Shown: positions 1 through 5,765 of the stretch, piece by piece
Position numbering within the stretch: the first letter of the stretch is position 1
Layout of the letters: each line of letters starts with the position of its first letter
DNA from: Alphaproteobacteria bacterium
Lineage (GTDB): Bacteria > Pseudomonadota > Alphaproteobacteria > Rhodobacterales > Rhodobacteraceae
Length of the DNA: 5,765 bases
Assembly (NCBI GenBank): GCA_003696705.1
Contig: RFGD01000073.1
Span: 1 to 5,765, forward strand
Direction: 5' to 3'
Translations under genes and position numbers: made by a program
Notes under the pieces: generated by a model
Databases searched by the model: none
Told to the model about the DNA's origin: nothing
Seen by the model: only the letters and a program-made list of their open reading frames with translations

Positions 1-680
1 AGGCGCTGGCGGCGCTGCAGCGGGCCAACATCGCGCCGGTGGACCTGGCGCAGGCGGCCATCGGGCCGGGCATGGCCGTCTACACCCGCTACGCCCGCGT
101 GCTCGACGCCGAGGGGCAGCCCGTGCCCGTGCGGGAGGCGCTGGCGCTCATCAACCAGGTGCTCGACGAGACGCTGGCCGAGCAGGAGGGCGACTTCGAC
201 GCCGACACCCGCTGGGCGCTCGCCTGGTTCGACCAGCACGGCTTCGCCCCGGGCGACTACGGCGTGGCCGAGACGCTCTCGAAGGCCAAGAACACCAGCG
301 TGGCCGGCATGGTCGAGGCCGGCATCCTCGCCTCCGAGCGCGGGCAGGTGCGCCTGATCCGCCCCGAGGAGCTGCCCGCCGACTGGGACCCGGCCACCGA
401 CGCCCGGCTGACGGTCTGGGAGATGGTGCACCACCTGGTGCGTGTGCTGGGCGAGGGCGGGGAGGAGGCGGCCGCGGCGCTGGTGGCGAAGCTGGGCGGC
501 CGCGCCGAAGTGGCCCGCGAGCTGGCCTACCGCCTCTACACGCTCTGCGAGCGCCGCAAGCGGGCGGCCGAGGCGCTGGCCTACAACGCCCTCGTGCAGA
601 GCTGGCCCGAGCTTTCCCGCCTCGCCCGCGAGCGCCCCGCCCCGGCCGCCACCCCCGCCCAGGGCGGCCTGTTCGACTGA
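1..680 (+). CDS. DUF1156-type predicted DNA methyltransferase, C-terminal part (5' partial)
   Basis: The gene enters from the left edge (first whole codon at base 3) and ends at TGA 678-680, leaving 225 residues. I recognise the tail of DUF1156 proteins, large predicted adenine-specific DNA methylases of anti-phage loci. Characteristic blocks are NIAPVDLAQAAIGPGMAVY near the start, then ALALINQVLDE, EQEGDFDADTRWALAWF, AKNTSVAGMVEAG, ELPADWDPATD, LTVWEMVHHLVR and LAYRLYTLCERR, ending in ALAYNALVQSWPE. The methyltransferase motifs and zinc ribbon expected of the family would lie upstream, so catalysis cannot be judged here. The role, inferred from the family, is modification of host DNA so that the associated system tells self from foreign. 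The last 17 or so residues are a Pro/Ala-rich tail ending QGGLFD, which resembles a sliding-clamp-binding peptide. The GTG at 39 is only an internal codon, because the conserved block begins before it. The DUF499 partner lies downstream, behind a toxin-antitoxin pair. The family call is from memory of conserved blocks. Confidence 0.82.
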   Translation, partial: ALAALQRANIAPVDLAQAAIGPGMAVYTRYARVLDAEGQPVPVREALALINQVLDETLAEQEGDFDADTRWALAWFDQHGFAPGDYGVAETLSKAKNTSVAGMVEAGILASERGQVRLIRPEELPADWDPATDARLTVWEMVHHLVRVLGEGGEEAAAALVAKLGGRAEVARELAYRLYTLCERRKRAAEALAYNALVQSWPELSRLARERPAPAATPAQGGLFD

Positions 681-709
681 CGTTTCCCCCCGGCCACCCA
701 CGGCACGCC

Positions 710-1015
710 ATGAAACAGACCCTCCTCGACACGCTGCGCGAACAGGTGGTGCCGCTGCTGACCCCCTATGCCAGCCGCATCGCCGCCTTCGGATCGGCGG
801 CGCGGGGCGACGACGGGCCGGACAGCGACATCGACCTCCTGATCCGCCTGCGCCCGCCGGCGGAACGCCCGCCGCTGGGCCTGGCCTGGTTCGACCTGGA
901 AGCCCGCCTGAGCCGGCACCTCGGCCGTCCCGTCGTGCTGGTGACCGAAGACGCGCTCAGCCGCCACGTGCGGCCGTTCATCGAACCCGACCTCGTGGTG
1001 CTCTATGAAGAGTGA
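710..1015 (+). CDS. mntA: MntA-like minimal nucleotidyltransferase antitoxin
   Basis: This 101-residue protein has the minimal nucleotidyltransferase (MNT) fold signature. The motif FGSAARG-DDGPDSDIDLLI gives G28-S29, ten residues, then D40-x-D42, an exact GSX10DXD. In type VII toxin-antitoxin systems MntA transfers AMP from ATP to a tyrosine of the HEPN toxin HepT and silences it in the cytoplasm. The ATG at 710 is chosen because it lies 29 bases after the DUF1156 stop and gives the usual short N-terminal helix before the GS motif. The stop overlaps the start of the downstream HEPN gene by 11 bases, so translation is probably coupled. One oddity: where many family members read VDLV after the GR turn, this protein has VVLV (V75-V76), so the third catalytic carboxylate seems to be missing or moved. 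The C-terminal VVLYEE is typical. The family call is firm; activity is uncertain. Confidence 0.9.
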   Translation: MKQTLLDTLREQVVPLLTPYASRIAAFGSAARGDDGPDSDIDLLIRLRPPAERPPLGLAWFDLEARLSRHLGRPVVLVTEDALSRHVRPFIEPDLVVLYEE

Positions 1016-1337
1016 CGCCGTCTACCTGCACCACGTCCTAGACGCCCTGCGGCAGATCGAGGATTACATGGACGGGATCTCCCTCGACGTCTTCCTGTCC
1101 GACAGGATGCGCCAGGACGCCGTGGTGCGGCAACTGGAGATCATCGGCGAGGCGTGCCGGCAGCTGAGCGACGCCCTGCGCGCGCGGCACCCGGACGTCC
1201 CCTGGCGGGCCATCATCGGGATGCGTAACCGCATCGCCCATGATTATCTCAACATCGATCTGCACGTCATCTGGGACGTGGTGCAGGTCGATCTACCGTC
1301 CTTGAAAACCTCTATAGAACGCATACTGGGTTTATAA
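1005..1337 (+). CDS. hepT: HepT-like HEPN (DUF86) RNase toxin
   Basis: This 110-residue, mainly helical protein is of the DUF86/HepT family. The HEPN catalytic motif is intact as R74-N-R-I-A-H79-D-Y81, the RX4HXY form found in type VII toxins. R and H make up the metal-independent RNase site, formed at a dimer interface, and the tyrosine is what the partner MntA modifies with AMP. Other family blocks are MRQDAVVRQLEIIGEA (residues 35-50) and PDVPWRAIIGMRN. The ATG at 1005 lies inside the last codons of mntA in another frame, a typical arrangement for a coupled pair. The 3' end differs from its neighbours: the last twelve codons include TTG, TCT, ATA twice, GGT and TTA, rare elsewhere in the window, which hints that the cassette has a different origin. 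The DUF499 gene starts 27 bases after the stop. Likely role: a cytoplasmic RNase or tRNase toxin held in check by MntA; the target is not visible from sequence. Confidence 0.92.
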   Translation: MKSDAVYLHHVLDALRQIEDYMDGISLDVFLSDRMRQDAVVRQLEIIGEACRQLSDALRARHPDVPWRAIIGMRNRIAHDYLNIDLHVIWDVVQVDLPSLKTSIERILGL

Positions 1338-1364
1338 GCTGAACCCTCATCCTTCACGCACATT

Positions 1365-4300
1365 ATGGCCATCACCAACCGAGACCGCATCGAACGCGCC
1401 CTGGAGCTGCTCCGGCAGGGCCTCGGGCCGTTCGTCGAGCGCGAAGTGCAGCCCCGCATCCGCACCGGGGTCGTTTCCATGGACACCCTCCGCCGCTTTG
1501 CCGAGGACCCGAAGCTGAGCGACCGCCCCATCGAGGAGTGGGACGTCAGCGGCCTGCTCCGGCTGATGACGGACACCTGGAACAGCGTCTTCCGGGACAC
1601 GCTGGGCTACGTCGAGCGCAGCCTCGTGAGCGAGCTCCGGGACTGGCGCAACCGGTGGGCGCACCAGGAAGCCTTCACGAGCGACGACACCTACCGCGTT
1701 CTCGACTCCGTCGAGCGGCTGCTCAACGCCGTCTCCGCCGCCGAGCAGGCCGCCGAGGTGGCCCGCATGAAGCGTGAGCTGCTGCGGCGGGTCAACGACG
1801 AGCAGGTGCGTTCGGAGAAGCGCAAGGCGGGCGGCTCGCTCATCGAGGCGGCCGCCAGCGGCGCGCTCAAGCCCTGGCGCGAGGTCATCCAGCCCCATCC
1901 CGACGTGGCCAGCGGCCGCTACCAGCAGGCAGAGTTCGCCGCCGACCTGTGGCAGGTGCACCTGGGCCAGGGCTCGGACGAGTACCGCGACCCGGCCGAG
2001 TTCTTCCGGCGGACGTACCTGACCGAGAGCCTCAAGCGGCTGCTCGTGGGCGCCGTCGAGCGCGTGCGCGGCGAGGGGGGCGACCCGGTGGTGCAGCTCC
2101 AGACCAACTTCGGCGGGGGCAAGACGCACTCGATGCTGGCGCTCTACCACCTCTTCTCCGGCCGCCTGCCGTCCGAGTTGCCGGGCGTCGAGGCGCTCCT
2201 GGCCGAGCTCGGCGTGAGCGAGCTGCCGGCGGTCCGCCGCGTGGTGCTCGTGGGCAACAAGATCTCCCCCGGCAACCCCGTCACCAAGCCCGACGGGACG
2301 GTCGTCCGCACGCTCTGGGGCGAGCTGGCCTGGCAGCTGGGCGGGCCGGAGGCCTACGCCCGCATCGCCGCCGACGACGAGAAGGCCACCAGCCCCGGCG
2401 ACGCCCTGCGCGAGCTGCTGCGCGACTACGGCCCGGCCCTCATCCTCATCGACGAGTGGGTCGCCTACGCCCGCCAGCTCCACGACGAGAGCGACCTGCC
2501 CGGCGGCAGCTTCGAGACGCAGTTCACCTTCGCCCAGGCGCTGACCGAGGCCGTCAGGCTGGCCGGCAACAGCCTGCTCGTCGTCTCGCTGCCCGCCTCC
2601 GACACCGGCAGCAGCACCGCCGTGGACGACGTGGAGGTGGGCGGACTGCGGGGCCGTGAGGCCCTCGAACGCCTCCGCAACGTCGTCGGCCGCCTGGAGT
2701 CGTCCTGGCGCCCGGCCACGGCCGAGGAGGGCTTCGAGATCGTCCGCCGCCGCCTCTTCGAGCCGCTCGCTGGGGACGAAGCCTTCAAGCAGCGTGACGT
2801 GACCGCCCGCGCCTTCGCCGATCTCTACCGGGCCAACAGCGCCGAATTTCCGCCCGAGTGCCGCACGGGCGACTACGAAACCCGCCTCAAGGCCGCCTAT
2901 CCCATCCACCCCGAGATCTTCGACCAGCTCTACGGCGGCTGGTCCACGCTCGTCAAGTTCCAGCGCACGCGCGGGGTGCTGCGCCTGATGGCGGCCGTCA
3001 TCCACAGCCTCTGGGAGAAGGGCGACCGCGCCCCGCTCATCCTCCCTTCGTCCATCCCCATCGACGACGCCCGCGTGCAGTTCGAGCTGACGCGCTACCT
3101 CTCCGACAACTGGGTGCCGATCATCGAGAAGGACGTGGACGGCCCGCAGTCGCTGCCCCTGCAGATCGACGCGGAGGTGCCCAACCTGGGCAAGTACTCG
3201 GCCACGCGGCGGGTGGCGCGCACCATCTACCTGGGGTCGGCGCCCCGGGCCGGGGCCTCGCAGCGCGGCCTGGAGGACCGGCGCATCAAGCTCGGCAGCG
3301 TCCTGCCCGGCGAGCCGACTGCCGTCTTTGGCGACGCGCTGCGCCGCCTGGCCGCCCGAGCCACGTACCTCTATCAGGACGGCACCCACTTCTGGTACAG
3401 CACCCAGCCCACCGTCACGAAGCTGGCCGAGGACCGGGCCGAGCAGCTCCTCCGCGAGCCCGACCGCGTCACGCTCGAGATCGAGCATCGGCTCCAGCAG
3501 GCCCTCCGCGAGAAGGGCGACTTCGTGCGCGTGCACCCCGTCCCCCGCACCAGCGCCGACGTGGCCGACGAGGCCGAGGCCCGGCTGGTCGTCCTCCCGC
3601 CGGACCAGCCCTACCACCGCGACGGCGACAGCCCGGCCGAGGTCGCCGCTCGCAACCTGCTCGCCACGCGGGGCAACAGCCCCCGCCTCTACCAGAACAC
3701 CCTCGTCTTCCTCGCCGCCGACAAGATCCGGATGCAGGACCTCGACGAGGCCGTGCGCCGCTTCCTGGCCTGGCAGTCCATCCTCGACGAGAAGGACGCC
3801 CTCAACCTGGACCCCCACCAGGTGCGCCAGGCCGAGACGCAATGGAAGGCCGCCGACAGTACCGTGACGGCTCGTCTGCCGGAGGTCTACCAGTGGGCGC
3901 TCGTGCCCGAGCAGAAGGACCCCGCCGCGCCGATCACCTGGCAGGCCATCCGCCTCGCCGGCGGCGACCCGCTGGCCGTGCGCGTGAGCAAGCGCCTCCG
4001 CCGCGACGAGCTGCTCGTCACGGCGCTGGGCGCCACCATCCTGCGCAAATACCTGGACGAAGTGCCCCTCTGGCGCGGCGACCACGTGCCGGTGCGCCAG
4101 CTCGTCGAGGACTTCGCCCGCTACCTCTACCTGCCCCGTCTCCAGCGCCCCGAGGTGCTCGCCGAGGCCATTCGGAGCGGCGTGGCCCTGCTGACCTGGG
4201 AGCAGGACGCCTTCGCCTATGCCGAGGCCTATGACGAGGCCGCCGGTCGCTACCGGGGCCTCCGGGCCGGCGAGACGGTGGCCCTGACGGTCGACAGCCC

Positions 4301-4709
4301 CGGCCTCGTCGTCCGCCCGGACGTCGCCCGCCGGCAGCGCGAGGCCGAGCGCGCCCGGGCCGGTGCCGGTGTCTCCCCTGTGCCCCCAGCGGCGACCGGG
4401 CCGGCGCCCGGCATGGTCCGGGACGACGGGACCGTCGTGCAGCCAGAGGCCGGCCCCGAGGTGGCTACGGCGGCCCCCCGGCGTTTCTACGGCACCGCCC
4501 GCCTCGACCCCACCCGCGCCGGGCGCGACGCCGGCCGCATCGCCGAAGAGGTCATCGCGCACCTGACCGGGCAGGTCGGCGCCGAGGTGACCGTCACGCT
4601 GGAGATCCACGCCCACCTGCCCGAAGGCGCGTCGGACCACCTCGTGCGCACCGTCACCGAGAACGCCCGCACGCTGGGGTTCGAGTCGTTCGGGTTCGAG
4701 GAGGAATAG
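1365..4709 (+). CDS. Swt1-type HEPN / DUF499 P-loop ATPase
   Basis: A 1114-residue multidomain protein of the DUF499 family, found with DUF1156 methylases in predicted anti-phage loci. Residues 1-125 form a Swt1-type HEPN domain with the intact RNase motif R95-N-R-W-A-H100 in LRDWRNRWAHQEAF. A charged helical linker (about 125-165) leads to the DUF499 core, entered at KPWREVIQPHPDVASGRYQ. The Walker A loop is NFGGGKTHS (G250-T254, lysine K253) and the Walker B strand is ALILIDEW (D363, E364). Arginines in QRTRGVLR (R534, R536, R540) are candidates for an arginine finger, which is my inference. A Pro/Ala-rich linker (about 992-1039) precedes a small C-terminal domain (1040-1114, from RFYGTARLDP to ENARTLGFESFGFEEE). 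The ATG at 1365 is chosen because the HEPN domain needs its first helix; no Shine-Dalgarno is visible. The role is probably an ATP-driven sensor or motor controlling an RNA-cleaving HEPN effector, working with the methylase; the substrate is unknown. The gene looks complete. Confidence 0.93.
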   Translation: MAITNRDRIERALELLRQGLGPFVEREVQPRIRTGVVSMDTLRRFAEDPKLSDRPIEEWDVSGLLRLMTDTWNSVFRDTLGYVERSLVSELRDWRNRWAHQEAFTSDDTYRVLDSVERLLNAVSAAEQAAEVARMKRELLRRVNDEQVRSEKRKAGGSLIEAAASGALKPWREVIQPHPDVASGRYQQAEFAADLWQVHLGQGSDEYRDPAEFFRRTYLTESLKRLLVGAVERVRGEGGDPVVQLQTNFGGGKTHSMLALYHLFSGRLPSELPGVEALLAELGVSELPAVRRVVLVGNKISPGNPVTKPDGTVVRTLWGELAWQLGGPEAYARIAADDEKATSPGDALRELLRDYGPALILIDEWVAYARQLHDESDLPGGSFETQFTFAQALTEAVRLAGNSLLVVSLPASDTGSSTAVDDVEVGGLRGREALERLRNVVGRLESSWRPATAEEGFEIVRRRLFEPLAGDEAFKQRDVTARAFADLYRANSAEFPPECRTGDYETRLKAAYPIHPEIFDQLYGGWSTLVKFQRTRGVLRLMAAVIHSLWEKGDRAPLILPSSIPIDDARVQFELTRYLSDNWVPIIEKDVDGPQSLPLQIDAEVPNLGKYSATRRVARTIYLGSAPRAGASQRGLEDRRIKLGSVLPGEPTAVFGDALRRLAARATYLYQDGTHFWYSTQPTVTKLAEDRAEQLLREPDRVTLEIEHRLQQALREKGDFVRVHPVPRTSADVADEAEARLVVLPPDQPYHRDGDSPAEVAARNLLATRGNSPRLYQNTLVFLAADKIRMQDLDEAVRRFLAWQSILDEKDALNLDPHQVRQAETQWKAADSTVTARLPEVYQWALVPEQKDPAAPITWQAIRLAGGDPLAVRVSKRLRRDELLVTALGATILRKYLDEVPLWRGDHVPVRQLVEDFARYLYLPRLQRPEVLAEAIRSGVALLTWEQDAFAYAEAYDEAAGRYRGLRAGETVALTVDSPGLVVRPDVARRQREAERARAGAGVSPVPPAATGPAPGMVRDDGTVVQPEAGPEVATAAPRRFYGTARLDPTRAGRDAGRIAEEVIAHLTGQVGAEVTVTLEIHAHLPEGASDHLVRTVTENARTLGFESFGFEEE

Positions 4710-4744
4710 GACGCTCCGGACCGATTCACGACGTATCAACCATG

Positions 4745-4759
4745 TGCTCATCATGAGCA
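4745..4759. promoter_or_regulatory. 15-bp palindrome over the regulator start codon (candidate operator or RNA hairpin)
   Basis: TGCTCATCATGAGCA is a perfect inverted repeat with two 7-base arms around one central C. It covers the ATG of the CARF/sigma-54 gene. As DNA it could be an operator for self-regulation or for another dimeric regulator. As RNA it could form a 6-bp stem with a UCA loop that partly hides the start codon. There is only one copy in the window, and a 7-base arm match is not rare across 5.7 kb; only its position makes it notable. Confidence 0.3.
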
Positions 4760-5765
4760 AGAAAACCGAAGGCAGGGTCCTCCTCTCCTGGATCGCCAAA
4801 CGCAACGACCCCTACCAGCAGGTAGGCGAGCAGCGGATGCTCGGCCCCACGCTCGGGCTCCTCTTCGAAGAGGCCTCCCCCTATCGCGGGCAGATCACGG
4901 ACGTGGTGCTCTTGGCCCGGGACCGCGACGAAAAGCCACGCCCCGGCGAGCTATCGGAGCGCCAGATCCTCGACTACCTCACGCGCGAGATCCGTGAGCG
5001 CGATCCCCGCATCACGGTGCACCCGCGCCTCTGGGACGGGGAGGACCCGACCGACTACGAGGCCATCCACGCCTTCCTGAAGGCCGAGGTGCCCCGGCTG
5101 CGCGAGCAGTTTCCCGGACGCGAGTGGGTCATCCACATCAGCCCCGGCACACCCGCCATGCAGACCATCTGGGTGCTGATGGTCGAGACGGGGCAGATCC
5201 CGGGGCCGGTCACCATGGTCAAGTCCTACCGGCCGTGGGAGCGCAAGGAGGGCAAGCTGGCCGTGCCGGTGCGGCTGAACCTGGAGACCCTGTTCCGCAC
5301 GCTGCCGGCCTCCCGCCCGGCGGAGGTGGCCGACGAGGGTGAAGAGATCTTCTGGAACCCGGCCCGCTTCCAGTCCGACCGGCTGAAAACGCTCTATGCG
5401 CAGGCCCGCCGCATCTCCCACCTCAACGTGCCCGTGCTCATCCTGGGCGAGCGCGGCACCGGCAAGACGACCCTCGCCTCGTGGATCCGCCTCAACAGCC
5501 CCTTCCGCATAAAGGAGCTGGACGACCACTGGCCCTCGCTCGCCTGCGGCGCCTACACGGCCGAGACCATGCGCTCGGAGCTGCTGGGCCATAAGAAGGG
5601 CGCCTTCACCGGCGCGGACCGGGACAAGCCCGGCCTCTTCAAGCAGGCCGACGGCGACACCCTCTTCCTCGATGAGATCGGCGACATCTCGCCGGACCTG
5701 CAGCGCCTGCTCATCCGCGCCATCGAAGAGAAACGCTTCTATCCCCTCGGGGCCGACAGGCCCGA
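4753..5765 (+). CDS. RtcR-like CARF / sigma-54 AAA+ transcriptional activator (3' partial)
   Basis: The reading frame is open from ATG 4753 to the window end, giving 337 residues; the rest runs off the right edge. Residues 1 to about 185 look like an RtcR-type CARF domain: a first strand RVLLSWI, a strand TDVVLLAR, and the ligand loop WVIHISPGTPAM (S130-x-G132-T133-x-x-M136), equivalent to the SxGTxxM loop of CARF proteins. A sigma-54-activator AAA+ domain follows, with Walker A GERGTGKT (232-239), the sigma-54 contact loop GAFTGA (283-288) and Walker B DTLFLDEIGD (D307, E308), ending at RFYPLGADRP. The expected arginine finger and C-terminal DNA-binding domain would be outside the window. 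Known RtcR binds RNA ends through its CARF domain and activates RNA-repair genes with sigma-54. Here the neighbours are defence genes, so its target may differ. No Shine-Dalgarno is seen, and GTG 4744 in the same frame is a possible alternative start. Confidence 0.92.
   Translation, partial: MSKKTEGRVLLSWIAKRNDPYQQVGEQRMLGPTLGLLFEEASPYRGQITDVVLLARDRDEKPRPGELSERQILDYLTREIRERDPRITVHPRLWDGEDPTDYEAIHAFLKAEVPRLREQFPGREWVIHISPGTPAMQTIWVLMVETGQIPGPVTMVKSYRPWERKEGKLAVPVRLNLETLFRTLPASRPAEVADEGEEIFWNPARFQSDRLKTLYAQARRISHLNVPVLILGERGTGKTTLASWIRLNSPFRIKELDDHWPSLACGAYTAETMRSELLGHKKGAFTGADRDKPGLFKQADGDTLFLDEIGDISPDLQRLLIRAIEEKRFYPLGADRP

Noticed and set aside
442..1008. A 188-residue + strand frame spanning the DUF1156 tail and mntA
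   Set aside because: Its translation is Arg/Pro/Ala-rich and it overlaps two genes with clear family motifs in other frames.
1302..1338. Promoter-like TTGAAA at 1302 with downstream TATAAG at 1333
   Set aside because: The spacing of 25 bases is too long for a sigma-70 pair, and no better -10 lies at 16-18 bases. I kept only the GC dip as an observation.
4710..4752. Terminator or sigma-54 promoter in the largest intergenic gap
   Set aside because: There is no stem followed by a T-run, and no GG-N10-GC (-24/-12) pattern that I can support; the gap looks like read-through space within an operon.
4742..4756. ATG at 4742 as a start for the regulator
   Set aside because: It is in a different frame and reaches a stop after four codons (TGA 4754-4756). 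I saw no sign that it works as a leader peptide.
1347..4805. A 1152-residue open frame on the - strand opposite the whole DUF499 gene
   Set aside because: It mirrors a confident gene and its translation is low-complexity (Gly, Ala, Val, Leu, Arg, His, Asp rich) with no recognisable domain. Long antisense frames are expected where G/C-ending codons keep stops out of the complementary frame.
4951..5592. A 213-residue open frame on the - strand
   Set aside because: It lies opposite the CARF/sigma-54 coding frame, whose Walker A and GAFTGA motifs are unmistakable; the antisense translation has no domain and is compositionally biased.
1..5765. CRISPR array, tRNA, insertion sequence or direct repeats
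   Set aside because: I looked for regularly spaced repeats, tRNA-like cloverleaf ends and transposase motifs and saw none; the window is almost entirely coding.

Overview
The window is a GC-rich stretch in which five genes lie on the + strand with almost no space between them. It looks like one operon from a bacterial defence island. None of the four starts visible in the window has a convincing Shine-Dalgarno sequence. Together with the high GC this hints at a GC-rich Bacteroidota/Rhodothermota-type organism, but that placement is weak and codon composition alone cannot settle it.

Layout: (1) bases 1-680 hold the C-terminal 225 residues of a DUF1156-type protein, a predicted adenine-specific DNA methyltransferase whose catalytic part lies upstream. 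(2) Bases 710-1015 encode a minimal nucleotidyltransferase of the MntA antitoxin type. (3) Bases 1005-1337 encode a HEPN/DUF86 toxin of the HepT type and overlap mntA by 11 bases. (4) Bases 1365-4709 encode a 1114-residue protein with an N-terminal Swt1-type HEPN domain followed by a DUF499 P-loop ATPase. (5) Bases 4753 to the window end encode the first 337 residues of an RtcR-like regulator, with an N-terminal CARF-like sensor domain and a sigma-54-activating AAA+ domain. The intergenic gaps are 29, 27 and 43 bases; there is no stretch over 300 bases without a gene.

The DUF1156/DUF499 pair is known from predicted anti-phage loci, thought to combine DNA modification with an ATP-driven component. 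Two things are added here: a type VII toxin-antitoxin cassette (mntA-hepT) set between the methylase and the ATPase, and a CARF-sigma-54 activator directly downstream. The locus therefore carries two separate HEPN RNase-like active sites plus a regulator whose relative, RtcR, responds to RNA with 2',3'-cyclic phosphate ends, the kind of end many metal-independent RNases leave. My working hypothesis is a defence operon in which RNA damage by its own (or phage-triggered) HEPN nucleases is sensed by the CARF-sigma-54 protein and turned into transcription. The parts are seen in the sequence; the circuit is inference.
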